From positions 2,232,001 through 2,296,000 of the forward strand of contig JARUPY010000537.1 in assembly GCA_029817715.1 (NCBI GenBank): DNA of 64,000 bases, given 5' to 3'. Source of the stretch: Melastoma dodecandrum. Its lineage: Eukaryota > Streptophyta > Magnoliopsida > Myrtales > Melastomataceae. Both the position numbers and the translations under genes were made by a program. Below, piece after piece: positions 22,252-34,360 of this stretch (positions are counted from its first letter, which is position 1; the number at the start of each line of letters is the position of its first letter). The notes under the pieces were generated by a model, which was given only the letters and a program-made list of their open reading frames with translations, made no database searches and was not told where the DNA came from.

Positions 22252-22849
22252 TATGTGAGGTGCATATTCTTTTTGTGACGTATAGCCAAACTATTGAACT
22301 AGGTCAATTGAATTAAATTGGGTACTTTTTTATGACTCTAAATGAGTCTAGATGATACCTGATAGAGAATAATGTAGAGAGGAATAGAAGTAATTAAAGT
22401 AGACACATTACTAGGTCTATGTGCAGATGGACCTAATTCTCTTTCTTACATTTATGAAATTGACTTACATGAAGGAATTCTGAAAATGGCAAGTGGTAGG
22501 AGGCAACCATGCCATATATCCCATGAGAGTGTGCCTGCCTGTGTGTGTGGGAGGGATGGAGTGCAAATCCAGAAGAACTTGTTTCTTTTTTATTGTGCAT
22601 TCTCTCTCGGTCTCTACGATCTTAGTTTTACAAGAGATGGCTTATTTAAATTCTGATTGAATGCGACTTAATGTTAATGTTATAATTTCAATCCTAATCC
22701 ACTTAATATTCTATTTAGCAGAATAGTATCAAGGGCCTAAGTTTTGGCTCTATGTAGGGAATGAGACATACCTCAATTGAGAATAAGTGTATTTTGGACG
22801 CGGCTAATCTTTCGTGGGTGGAAGATTTTGTGAGTACGAAATAATGACG

Positions 22850-23965
22850 AGGTATTTGTACTTTTGTACGGGCAGTGAAGCATATTTGACACTTCTTCTC
22901 GGATCCGGAGGACTCTATATGGACTCGATGGGTCATGACGTATTTACTAAGGGGTGAGTCGTTCTGGCAGGCGATGCAGCAGGATAGGTGTTTTTGGATC
23001 TGGAGACGACTACTGACTTTGAGGTACCTTGTTCGTCGGCTCATCTCATGGCGTATGGGGGTTGGCAATAGGATTTCCTTCGGGTTCGATTTGTGATCCC
23101 AGTGGGTCCTTTGGTGGAGGTTTTTGGACATGAGGAGATCGAGCAATCCAAAATCCCTTCTACGGTCTCTGTGGCAGATTTCTTTGCTGATCCGAGTTGG
23201 TGGAGCTATATTGAGGGATGAGACTTGCGGATTCATCGGCATAAGTAAGCGTGCTTTGACAGATTATGCGACATTCTACCGATTAATTATTATCCATCAC
23301 CAGGTATTTTTGATCGGGTTATCTGGTCTTTACACTCTGATGGAGATTTCACTGTTGCCTCAGCATGTAGACATATCTGTGGCGAGTACCAGACTGTTCC
23401 TTGGGCTAGCTTTTTATGGTCCAAATGCATGCTGTCGCGGTTTCTTTTCGTACTCTAGCTGGTTGTTCATAGGAGGCTACACACATGGGATATGCTCTTC
23501 GGTCTTGGAGTTTCTTCATCGTCCACATGCGCTCTTTGTGGATCGAGGTGAGAGAGACTTAACCATCTCTTTTTTACATGCTCATACTCATTAGATGTAT
23601 AGACGTCTCTTGGTCGGATTGTAACGCCGAATTTTCCATGGAGATTCAGTGTTATTTATGATCTGCTAGTCTCACTGGCTGGACCTACACTTCGACCTTT
23701 CATCGGGATGTTTGCAGGATGTGTCTATTACTTGTGGATGGAGCGCAATAAGCATCGAATTGGTAAGCGTTTTTTGCCTCCTATGACACTAGCTACGTTT
23801 ATTCTTGCGCCATTACCTCGGATGTAGGTTGATTTATTTTGATCTTTTAGGCACGTATATGTGGTATACATTGCTTTTTGTGTTTGCTTGATTTCCAGGG
23901 TTTGCCCCTGTGATCTTTGTACAAATATTTTATGAGTTATACATTATTACTTATCAAAAAAAGTA
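22850..23965 (+). mobile_element. LINE (L1-type) 3' fragment with zf-RVT domain
   Basis: The plus strand encodes the end of a non-LTR retrotransposon ORF2. SFWQAMQQDRCFWIWRRLLTLR and GNRISFGF (22947-23095) match the region after the reverse transcriptase. The zinc-binding domain follows (about 23335-23595): DGDFTVASACRHI, WASFLWSKCML, then a C-x2-C (CALC) and NHLFFTC. It is interrupted by at least three stops. The 3' tail ends TTATCAAAAAAAG near 23962, consistent with a short poly(A) end. The fragment is 5' truncated, as usual for plant LINEs. Confidence 0.75.
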
Positions 23966-24100
23966 CGAATGAGTTTTACACTATTGTATGGGCTTTTTCT
24001 TCATAGAGTACGAACATCATACTATAGCAAGTGCATATCCAGGGTCTGTGTTATGACACTAATCAAGCATGATTGACGGTGCCCTCTAAACTAATTTTTT

Positions 24101-24181
24101 AAACATGATCAATTGCATGATTACGATATCGAATTAAGATCAATTTTTTAACAAAAAATAATCAATAGAGTTTATATATAT
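24101..24181. repeat. 81-bp repeat shared with 29867-29946
   Basis: AAACATGATCAATTGCATGA and the following bases up to the TATATA run are almost identical at both places. It marks a duplication junction in the 24-35 kb region. 24182-24905 shows no gene. Confidence 0.75.
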
Positions 24182-24909
24182 ATACAATGGATGTATATAT
24201 ATTACAGAGAATGAATAATACAATGGATGTTCAATCCCAAAGTGTTTGGAGAGCATGGCTGAATGTTTTAACTTATACAAGAAGGTCTAAACTAAAACTA
24301 GAAGGTAATCGTCATCGGCCCTTCTGCAAAAACAAGGAAAATTATCAATTAGATAAAACAAAATATTTAATGCACAAAAACGTCACTCTCAAGCATATAT
24401 TCTGTTAGGTAATTATTCATATAAAAAAGGATAGAAATATGATAATTCCCATGAATACTGTGTCACAGAAAGTTCTGGTCAGCAACCCTCTGTAGATGGA
24501 AAGAATCAAAGATTAAGTTCCATAAAGATTAAAACCGACCCCATTCTATTTAAGACACAAAAATGAATGTATCTAGATAGATGGTGATGATTAGCATCTC
24601 CAATAACGGTCACTTGGTGGTCGTATCAATCCACAGAAGGTTGTAGGCAACCTTACATAACATTTCCATATATAGGAGATTATATTTCCTTCCATAAGAA
24701 ATATTATCCCTAATGGAGTTATTTGAAGACGAAATCAATTTGATTTGATCAGATAACATCTTGATCAGATTTTAATTAATTATCGATTAACTAATGATTA
24801 AACAATTAATTAATCACAAAATTATTTCTAACAGAAAGACTCCAACAAGAGATGCATCTGTAGAATAGAATGTTTGACTTCTGTAACACAGAAGATCAGG
24901 CTCATCATC

Positions 24910-26037
24910 AAAACCTTTCTAACAAAAGGAATATAAGTTTTACTGATCATATTCAGATAAGGATGCTTACATGCGGATTCAATACGTGACTTTTTCATCG
25001 CGTATTTATTAGAGGAATATGAAGGCTCGAGACTCGAATCAGGCCGTGTCCACATGGTCACAGCAACCATAAGGTTTCCAAGATATAAAAATGGGTTTGA
25101 GTAGTAAAGTAAATGTTCGTGTAAGAAATGAAAACGTAGAACCCGGTTTCCGTTGATAAAACGCAACGCAGCAGGATGTGAACAAATGAGGATATTCTTA
25201 GTTTTGTGGTCTATAAGTCTTCTACCGTTCTCTAAGTCTTCACTCAAGTCACAGGTCAAGAAACAGCCACACTTCTGCACGAAGAACAAGTTTCCTTTCT
25301 TTGGCATTGTATATGAGTAGAAAACGACAGCTCTGGCGTATCTCTCAGTGGAATAAAGACTTAAGACTTCTGTTAGGACGTAAAGTGACTCTCCGGGAAT
25401 CTTAAATGGAAGAAATCATGTTCTTGGCTCAAACGTTAGGACAAGACTTCTTCGCCGATCAAAATGGGGCTGGGGAGCGAATAATATAATCTCCCAAGAC
25501 TCTTCTCCTAATCTCTGAGCCAGACATTCTCGTTCGATATTTCAACAACGCAAGAAAAGAACTGTTGAATTTATAATGACAAGCAAACCTGTTAACTTTT
25601 AAATGTTTTTTTTTTACTCCCTTGCATAATCGGTAGGGCCTTGGATTGTTGATTGCTGGCTAAAACAGAAAATAGAGAATCGGCCAGAAACTCGGCATAC
25701 CGTTGGGGTCACTTTCCGGACATCGACCAATCCAACCAGCCCGAGTCATTGATGCCGACGGACAAATTCCCCCGGTCTCGGGTAATATCAAAGTATGGCT
25801 AAAGGCATGTTGTGGTCCTTAGGCGTCTTTTTTGGCCCATTTTGCCCTAAGTTCGAGTATTTTCACTAAAAGAGAATCTTATGAACCTCAAAATAATACA
25901 TATTTAAAAATTTGTAAATCACAAAGTATTTTTACGAGTGTTTTAGGATGTGTAAGTAAAGGAATTGAAAATCGATGGTAATATAGTCAGTCACCTTCTT
26001 CCTGCTGTTTTAACTAGTCAAGTTTCAGGGCTTAATT
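24910..26037. repeat. Segmental duplication unit, copy at 24.9-26.0 kb
   Basis: Near-identical to 31418-32540 over about 1.1 kb. A 130-codon open frame on the minus strand (from 25307) is preserved in both copies, but only because the DNA is nearly identical; I do not call it a gene. The unit lies directly upstream of peptide copies 2 and 3. Confidence 0.85.
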
Positions 26038-26267
26038 TATGAATCCTCGACTTCAAATAAACGGCAATCGTAGAACAACTGGCATGCGCAGTGTTAGGAG
26101 TCATTTTCTTGTTTTTTGTTTTGGGTGTAACATAACGATAGCTGTCGGGATAGTTCAGAAAGACCATAAAGGACTTGCCCGGGGGAAGTCTTATTTCCTC
26201 TATTTAAAGCTTGAATTAGATCTTGAAGCTCAAGAGAAGAAAAACGACGTTAGCGAAGCATCACGCC

Positions 26268-26720
26268 ATGGGGCCACGACATGTACCTAGCTGCAACAAG
26301 AAACACATCAACATGTTCTTCCTTCTGCTGATCGTCATTCTTCTTGTGGCCGTTAGAAACTTGGGTAAAGTAGCCTTGGTCATCAATGCACCCTTTGCTT
26401 TAAAGATTTGAGATCCTAGTGCCCGCTTTGCTCAAATTTTTTCACCCGTATGAACATTAAAAACCCGAGCCCCTCCCACGGGGTTGTTTGATTTGGTTAA
26501 CTATGATTTTGGTGGTAGAGTCGTGTAACCTCTAATTTTATGCATTGAATAGGTGCTCAAACTGCGGTTGTTCCTCATAATCCGAGTCCAAGCGGAGGAA
26601 GTAGTGAGTTCTCTTTCACCATAAGAAGGAAAACAATCGCTTTTACTATTGCCAAAGTTTCTCGTTGTCGTCAAATAATATAGAAGATCGGCATATTTTC
26701 CTGATACAGAACATGGATGA
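26268..26720 (+). CDS. Small secreted peptide precursor, copy 2 (CEP-like core), three exons
   Basis: Proposed exons are 26268-26364, 26553-26603 and 26710-26720. The precursor starts MGPRHVPSCNKKHINM, followed by a signal core (FFLLLIVILLVAV). Exon 1 ends at TTGG|GTAAAG. Exon 2 carries QTAVVPHNPSPSGGS and a GTGAGT donor. Exon 3 ends Lys-His-Gly-stop. The total is about 53 residues, among the shortest secreted precursors known. All three junctions have canonical GT/AG bases and keep frame. A TATA-like CTATTTAAAG lies at 26200-26209, about 60 bp before the ATG, and is shared with copies 3 and 4. This is the best-preserved member of the family. The peptide class is unproven; CEP-like is my reading of the P-x-N-P core. 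Confidence 0.5.
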
Positions 26721-26906
26721 GGTTACGATGGATGGGAAGACCCGGTGATGGAATAAAAGAAGTGGTGGTGTCTTCGCAGTATCTGGTGTTTCTTGGGTTA
26801 TAAGAGGGTTTTTGAGATCCAATAATAAGTTTCTACAAAAGCAAATGCTTTATGTCACTTTGGTAGTCATGATATTCCCTCATTGGGGGGGTCTCAGGTG
26901 TATTCT

Positions 26907-27232
26907 CCCTTACGGTTTAGTGTGTAAATTTGGGGAATTTGGCATCAACTTGATAATAATGGTTTTCACGCCATTTATTTTCCTTTTTACAACTTGTTAT
27001 TCTCGTCCCAGAATGCATGGGTCACGGCTAAAATTCCATGTCGGGGACTCTTGTGAGTTCAAACATTTAATCGCTGGAAACCGTCAACATTAGTATTCAG
27101 ACATGTCGGTGATTTGTTTAAACATGTGCGCGATTTTTTCCTGCATGTTGTTTAACTGTTCAGACATGTCTATCTGCTTTTACACTATGTTCGAACTCAC
27201 AGGAGTTTCGGACACGAAATTTTAGCCGTAAA
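26907..27232. repeat. ~330-bp repeat, also at 28211-28551
   Basis: The stretch from ACAGGTGTATTCTCCC to ACACGAAATTTTAGCC is present at both places almost without change. A diverged copy is at 33455-33792. It is part of the 3' flank of the peptide modules. Confidence 0.8.
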
Positions 27233-27336
27233 GTGACTCTCCAGTTATCTTAAATAGAAAAGATCTTTTAGCCGTAAAGTGACTCTCCGGTTATCTTAAA
27301 TAGAAAAGATCTTATTCTTGGTGCAAATGTTAGGAC

Positions 27337-27660
27337 GGTAGGAATCTTGCTGTTAGGAGAGGCTTGGTTTATATTTTATATCTTAACACGCCCCTCAAGC
27401 CGAACCGGGCAGGCCACGCCCCTCAAGCCGAACCGGGCAGGCCACGCCCCTCAAGCCGAACCGGGCACGTATCGTTGGCCCTGGGCCCTTGGTTCAAGGC
27501 TAGGGGGGCTCTTTTTTGGCCACTCGCCTTATTTTTTGGGATTTTTGCGTGCGCGGGGGTTTGAACCTAAGACCGCTCTGATACATGTATAAACCTTACC
27601 GTTCGACCTAAAAGCTTAAACTGTTAGATAAGTCTTAGTTTATATTTTATATATTAACAA
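27337..27660 (-). mobile_element. 324-bp insertion with GGAC target duplication, SINE-like/LTR-like
   Basis: Paralogous sites at about 31940 and 29070 read straight through TTAGGACAAG, whereas here TTAGGAC is followed by 324 bp and then GGACAAG. The 4-bp duplication is GGAC (27333-27336, 27661-27664). Inside are three tandem copies of a 28-bp unit (27392-27475). On the minus strand there is a GTATCAGAGC word and a B-box-like GGTTCAAACC, both common in tRNA-related plant repeats. No ORF. Confidence 0.6.
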
Positions 27661-28555
27661 GGACAAGACTTCTTTGTCTGGGGTTGGGGAGGGAATAATA
27701 CGATCTCCCAAGACTTTCCTCCTAATCTCTTAGCGGGACATTCTCACTCGATATTTCAACAACGTGAGAAAAACTGTTGAATTTTTAATGAAAAGCGAAA
27801 CTTTTAACTTTTAAATGTGTTTTTACATGCTTGCATAGTCGATATGGCCTTGGATTCTTGATTGCTGGCTAAAACAATGAATGGAGAATAGCCAGAAACT
27901 CAGTGTTAGAAGCACCGTGTTCGATTTACAAAGAACTCCGTGTTTTTAACACGGTTTCTATCTCGTTTCCATCACGATCAATGGAAAAAGCTTATATCTC
28001 GTTCACCGACAAATAAACTGTAACGATATAAACAACATCGATGTCCTTAACTTCACTATGCACGAGACACTCTCTATAAAGAATTATTTGCCCCCACTAT
28101 AAAGTTGTAAAAGGGAAGTAACCCACATTTCAAGGCCTGTTCGAACAGCAACTGCACCTTCAAGAATCAGAGAATGCAAATCTAGAACCTTGAGATCGAA
28201 TTTCTGAGATGGATTAGACAGGTGTATTCTCCCTTACGGTTTAGTGTGTAAATTTGGGGAATTTGGCATCAACTTGATAATAATGGTTTTCACGCCATTT
28301 ATTTTCCTTTTTACAACTTGTTATTCTCGTCCCAGAATGCATGGGTCACGGCTAAAATTCCATGTCGGGGACTCTTGTGAGTTCAAACATTTAATCGCTG
28401 GAAACCGTCAACATTAGTATTCAGACATGTCGGTGATTTGTTTAAACATGTGCGCGATTTTTTCCTGCACGTTGTTTAACTGTTCAGACATGTCTATCTG
28501 CTTTTACACTATGTTCGAACTCACAGGAGTTTCGGACACGAAATTTTAGCCTTAA

Positions 28556-29120
28556 CCTGCATCACATGGATTCGATGCTAATACAAGAGTCTAATTTCAG
28601 AGTGGAAAATAAACCCAATATTTTCTATGATTTCACAACGGTCTTTCTTTAACTAATACTCTTTGCACTCGTGTACAACTTACTTTATGTTTTCCGAATT
28701 ATTCTCTAATTTCATTTCTCGGTGGAGAGATTGGGCGACAGTCGACACGCGGGACATCTTCGGATACATAGAAGGTACAGTTTGAAATGTTAGTGTGCAA
28801 AGAGTATAAGAAAGCTGAAGCCACCGTGCACTGTGGTAGTCATCAACCTGCATCTCATTAGCGTTAGACAAGTCAAAGTCTTCTACCGTTCTCTATGTCT
28901 TCACTCAAGTCACGGGTCAAGAAACACGACACTTCTGCACAAAGAACAAATTTCCATTCTTTGGCTTTGTCTACGAGTAAAAAACGACAGCTCCGGTGTT
29001 TCTCTCGGTGGACGTAAAGTGACTCTCCGGTTATCTTAAATGGAAAAGATCTTATTCTTGGAGCAAATATTAGGACAAGAGTTCTTTGCCCGTTAAAATG
29101 GGGTTGGGGAGGGAATAATA
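28556..29120. repeat. Segmental duplication unit, also at 33793-34360
   Basis: The two copies match closely, up to and including the left boundary of the MITE. Short open frames on both strands in this unit are duplicated shadows without features of a gene. Confidence 0.8.
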
Positions 29121-29866
29121 GGAAGCGGCTCACGATACATATACGTAATGGTTACGTAGTTTATTAAATTTGCTTATTTTTTAGTAATATTTTATTAAAA
29201 AATCACTTTTTTTAGTAAAAGGCCGATATAATTAGTAAAAAAATTTGTAAATTTTACTAATTTTGTTACTGTTCATTTTTATGTAAATTTTACTAAATCT
29301 GCGCTTATTTTACTAAGAAGTCACTTTTTTAGTAAAAGGACGACATGATTAGCAAAAAATTTGTGAATTTTACTAATTTTGTTACTATTCATTTTTAGTA
29401 TATTTTACTAAATCTGCGTTTAGTATTTTTTCCCATTTTTTTGAAATAATTTCCACATTTTTTTAGTAATCGTTTACTAAAAAATGAGAGAATTCCAAAT
29501 ATGTTTTCAAGTTTTCAAGTTTACTAAACATTGTTAAGTTTAGTAATTATTACTAATTTTTGTTATTAAAAGTTTTCATTTTTTTATCCGATTTACTAAT
29601 TTTTTAGTAATATTTACTAATTTTTACTAAAAGTGAATAGTGAAAAATTACTAAATATTACTAAAAAAATTAGTAAATTACTAAACTTTTTAGTAACAGT
29701 TTAAAAAATTTTTCTGTATAATCATGTAGAAATTAGTAAATATTTACGAAATCCGTAGAACTTTACGAACATTTTTACTAACTCAAATACTGTTTTACTA
29801 AATATCACAACAAAATTAGTAATAGAAAAAATTAGTAAATTACTAAGCTTTTTAGTAATTTACTAA
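29121..29866. mobile_element. MITE copy with intact left end and missing right end
   Basis: The left end GGAAGCGGCTCACGATACAT follows GGGAATAATA exactly as at 34361. The body is TTTAGTAAA-rich. The right terminal repeat and right target duplication are absent; instead the sequence joins the 81-bp repeat also found at 24101. The element is therefore a deletion or recombination product. Confidence 0.7.
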
Positions 29867-29934
29867 AAACATGATCAATTGCATGATTACGATATCGAAT
29901 TAAGATCAATTTTTTAACAAAAAATAATCAATAG

Positions 29935-29937
<3 letters not shown>

Positions 29938-29979
<42 letters not shown>

Positions 29980-29980
29980 T
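29938..29980. repeat. (TA)n microsatellite
   Basis: About 20 uninterrupted TA units within the repeat shared with 24.1 kb, where the run is much shorter. Confidence 0.95.
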
Positions 29981-31417
29981 TTATTGATTAATCTCTCTAT
30001 TAAATTTGAATCATTTCTAAGCATGATTAGGCGATCGATTTTGAGTTGAGAATTAATCTCCCTAAACATGATCAAGTGACTAATTTCAAATCAATTTAGT
30101 TGCATATTATTTTTAAGTGACGAGCTTGCTTTTTACCCTTCCAGTTTTAACAAAACAAAATAACGTCCGTGAAAATTATTGTTAAGCATTTCAAGTTCTC
30201 TTTTAGATTTGCTTTAATTTCGGACGAAATTGAAAACCACTTTGGGAGGCAGGCGGGTTGGAAGCGGAAGCCTAGATGAAAGTATAGTAGTTGATGTTGT
30301 CAAAAAATGTGCAAAATCGACGAAGATCGGATGGATGGGTCAGTTAAGAGGGTTGCGGCTATAGGGTAAGTTAGAGGACGAAGTGGAAGAAGATGAGGAG
30401 AGGTTGGTGGTCTATTGTAATAGGATGCGAGTCAGAGGTCCTTCTTTGGCTTTCACCTGAAAAAAATCCAAAATTGGTCAACTTTAATATAAAAATAAAA
30501 ATGAATGAAAATTCGTATAATAAGCACAAAAACAAAAATTAGCCCAATTGCCAAAAAGAAATGAGTTTGTTGAGACATGGGTTAGAAATTTGATGCTTTT
30601 TATAATTATATTTAATGATATTTTTCATCACGTGACGTTGGGCCGGCCCAATATTGAGGCCCATTTGTCATGTCAGTCGAACTACCGAATGCATTTTTGT
30701 AAAGTGTGAAAACTTAATTTCGGATTCCAGTAGGTGGTAATTATAATGATAAGATAGGGAACGAATCAAAATCACTCCAAGACTCCGCGGCTTACTTAAT
30801 AACTGAAATCTGTTCCCCTTCGGCGGCGGCGGCATAGGTAACCGCGACGAGCCGTTGCTGCGGTCCGTCTACGTCCGGTCGTCTCTCGTCTTGGGTGATT
30901 GAAGGGTTTTGTTTTTGTGTGTCCGTGTGATGCTGGTTCTGCAGTTGCTGTTGCTGCTGTGGTGATTGTTGTTCGTTTCTTCGGATTTGAATCGGTGTGT
31001 TGGGGGATGAACTGTTGTTTGCTTCTTTGCTTCATTATGTATGGATTCCGATTGGCTTGCCCATTTGACTAGGATCGAATTTTTCTAAGGCTTTGAAAAT
31101 GGTAATTAGGAATATGGGTCCATTAAAATTATGTGTTTTGAAAGTGAGAGTGAAGTTTGAAGTTATTTGTTCCTTGTAGGGTAGGAAATGCAGGGGTCGA
31201 GATGGCGAGGAAGGTTAGCAGGGACCCGGAGAGGTGTGGGTCTCCCCGAACATGCTAAGCCATTTCGGCTCGCGGTTACCATCCTCCTTGTCCATTTTCT
31301 TCTAAATAAGACTCAACGCCTACATGAAGTCCAACGCACATAAACGGAGACAATTTTTTATCAACGCAATATTTATGTTTCGATTACAAAGTGAAGAGAT
31401 GACCATGAGTTTTTTAA
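29981..31417. other. Intergenic stretch, possible orphan 5' gene end
   Basis: 30800-30870 holds GGCGGCGGCGGC-rich sequence. An ATGGCGAGGAAG start near 31202 gives a very short frame. This could be a promoter and first exon cut off by the duplication at 31418, but I see no coding evidence beyond that. Confidence 0.2.
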
Positions 31418-32540
31418 CAACGAAAAGGAATATAAGTTTTACTGATCTTATTCAGATAAGGAAGCTTACTTGCGGATTTGGTACGTGACTTTCTCATCGT
31501 ATATTTATTAGAGGAATATGAAGGCTCGAGACTCGAATCAGGCCGTGTCCACATGGTCACAGCAACCATAAGGTTTCCAAGATATAAAAATGGGTTTGAG
31601 TAGTAAAGTAAATGTTCGTGTAAGAAATGAAAACGTAGAACCCGGTTTCCGTTGATAAAACGCAACGCAGCAGGATGTGAACAAATGAGGATATTCTTAG
31701 TTTTGTGGTCTATAAGTCTTCTACCGTTCTCTAAGTCTTCACTCAAGTCACAGGTCAAGAAACAGCCACACTTCTGCACGAAGAACAAGTTTCCTTTCTT
31801 TGGCATTGTATATGAGTAGAAAACGACAGCTCTGGCGTATCTCTCAGTGGAATAAAGACTTAAGACTTCTGTTAGGACGTAAAGTGACTCTCCGGGAATC
31901 TTAAATGGAAGAAATCATGTTCTTGGCTCAAACGTTAGGACAAGACTTCTTCGCCGATCAAAATGGGGCTGGGGAGCGAATAATATAATCTCCCAAGACT
32001 CTTCTCCTAATCTCTGAGCCAGACATTCTCGTTCGATATTTCAACAACGCAAGAAAAGAACTGTTGAATTTATAATGACAAGCAAACCTGTTAACTTTTA
32101 AATGTTTTTTTTTTACTCCCTTGCATAATCGGTAGGGCCTTGGATTGTTGATTGCTGGCTAAAACAGAAAATAGAGAATCGGCCAGAAACTCGGCATACC
32201 GTTGGGGTCACTTTCCGGACATCGACCAATCCAACCAGCCCGAGTCATTGATGCCGACGGACAAATTCCCCCGGTCTCGGGTAATATCAAAGTATGGCTA
32301 AAGGCATGTTGTGGTCCTTAGGCGTCTTTTTTGGCCCATTTTGCCCTAAGTTCGAGTATTTTCACTAAAAGAGAATCTTATGAACCTCAAAATAATACAT
32401 ATTTAAAAATTTGTAAATCACAAAGTATTTTTACGAGTGTTTTAGGATGTGTAAGTAAAGGAATTGAAAATCGATGGTAATATAGTCAGTCACCTTCTTC
32501 CTGCTGTTTTAACTAGTCAAGTTTCAGGGCTTAATTTATA
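31418..32540. repeat. Segmental duplication unit, copy at 31.4-32.5 kb
   Basis: Near-identical partner of 24910-26037. The break on the left is at about 31415, within AAAAGGAATATAAG. It precedes peptide copy 3 as its partner precedes copy 2. Copy 3 has about 40 extra bases (32535-32575) that copy 2 lacks but copy 4 (38375-38415) has. Confidence 0.85.
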
Positions 32541-32813
32541 AATAGAAAGTTGTGCATTGACTTAATACTTGAATTTATGAATCCTCGACTTCAAATAAAC
32601 GGCAATCGTAGAACAACTGTCATGCACAGTGCTAGGAGTCATTTTCTTGTTTTTGTTTTTTCGGTTTTTGGTGTAACATAACTATAGGTGTCGAGATAGT
32701 TCAGAAAGACCATAAAGGACTTGCCCAGGGGAGGTCTTATTTCCTCTATTTAAAGCTTGAATTAGATCTTGAAGCTCAAGAGTAGAAAAACGACGTTAGC
32801 GAAGCATCACGCC

Positions 32814-33155
32814 ATGGGGCCACGACATGCTCCTATCTGCAATGGAAAACACATCAACATGTTCTTCCTTCTGCTGATCGTCATTCTTCATGTGGTCGTT
32901 AAACGCTGGGACTATTCGTTTGGGGGAGATAAAGTAATCTTGTTCTTGAATGCATTCTTAGCTTTGACTTATCGAGATCCTAGTGCCAGTTTTCACGTGC
33001 TTTTTCTTACCCCATGGAACGTTAATAGCCCGAGCCCCTCCCTCCATGGTTGTTTGATTTGGTTACCTCTGATTTTGGTCGTAAAGTTGTGTAACTGTGA
33101 TTCCACAAATTTACGAGGTGAAGTTCGTCCTGATAATCCGGGTCAAGGCGGATGA
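32814..33155 (+). CDS. Small secreted peptide precursor, copy 3, intron converted to open frame
   Basis: The start is MGPRHAPICNGKHINM plus a signal core (FFLLLIVILHVVV). The exon-1 donor seen in copies 1 and 2 (GAG|GTAAAG) is GAG|ATAAAG here (32929-32930), so splicing should fail. However, the former intron has no stop, and the frame runs straight into the exon-2 core, GEVRPDNPGQGG, then TGA. The result is a single 113-residue frame. The core V-R-P-x-N-P-G is the closest of the family to CEP peptides. It could be a neutral relic or a re-created single-exon gene. The promoter element CTATTTAAAG is kept at 32747-32756. Confidence 0.4.
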   Translation: MGPRHAPICNGKHINMFFLLLIVILHVVVKRWDYSFGGDKVILFLNAFLALTYRDPSASFHVLFLTPWNVNSPSPSLHGCLIWLPLILVVKLCNCDSTNLRGEVRPDNPGQGG

Positions 33156-34360
33156 TGGGGTGAGTGCTCTTTCACCATAAGAAGGAAAACAATCGCTTTT
33201 ACTATTGCCAAAGTTTCTCGTTGTCGTCAAATAATGTAGAAGATCGGCATACTTTCCAGATGCAGTACATGGATGAGGTTCCGATGGACGGGAAGACCCG
33301 GTGATGTGATGGAATAAAAGAAGTGGTGGTGTCTTCGCAGTATCTGGTGTTTCTTGGGTTATAAGAGGGTTTTTGAGATCCAATAATAAGTTTCTACAAA
33401 AGCAAATGCTTTATGTCACTTTGGTAGTCATGATATTCCCTCATTGGGGGGGTCAGGTGTATTCTCCCTTACGGTTTAGTGTGTAAATTTGGGGAATTTG
33501 GCATCAACTTGATAATAATTTGGTTTTCACGCCATTTATTTTCCTTTTTACAACTTGTTTTTCTCGTCCCATAATGCATGGGTCACGGCTAAAATTTCAT
33601 ATCTGGGACTCTCATGAGTTCGGACATTTAATCGCCGAAAACCGTCAACATTAGTAACTGTTCAAACGTGTTGGCAATTTATTTAAACATGTGCGCGTTT
33701 TTTTCCGACATGTTGTTTTACTGTTCAGACTTGTCTATCTGTTTTTACACTATGTTCGAACTCACAGGAGTTCCGGACACAAAATTTTAGCCCTGACCTG
33801 CATCACATGGATTCGATGCTAATACAAGAGTCTAATTTCAGAGTGGAAAATAAACACAATGTTTTCTATGATTTCACAACGGTCTTTCTTTAACTAGTAC
33901 TCTTTGCACTCGTGTACAACTTACTTTATGTTTTCCGAATTACTCTCTAATTTCATTTCTAGGTGGAGAGGTTGGGCGACAGTCGACACGCGGGACTTCT
34001 TCGGATACATAGAAGGTACAATATGAATGTTACTGTGCAAAGAGTATAAGAAAGCTTAAGCCACCGTGCACTGTGGTAGCCATCAACCTGCATCTCATTA
34101 GCGTAGGACAAGTCAAAGTCTTCTACCGATCTCTATGTCTTCGCTCAAGTCACGGGTCAAGAAACACGACACTTCTGCACAAAGAACAAATTTCCATTCT
34201 TTGGCTTTGTCTACGAGTAAAAAACGACAGCTCCGGTGTTTCTCTCGGTGGACGTAAAGTGACTCTCCGGTTATCTTAAATGGAAAAGATCTTATTCTTG
34301 GAGCAAATATTAGGACAAGAGTTCTTTGCCCGTTAAAATGGGGTTGGGGAGGGAATAATA

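Noticed and set aside
24828..25307. 159-codon open frame on the minus strand, repeated at 31414-31806
   Set aside because: Preserved only because the DNA is a recent duplication. No start context, domain or codon signal; part of the same stretch is decayed in the 28.9 and 34.1 kb copies.
27520..27610. tRNA gene on the minus strand
   Set aside because: A B-box-like word is present but there is no cloverleaf or anticodon stem; it lies inside a 324-bp insertion.
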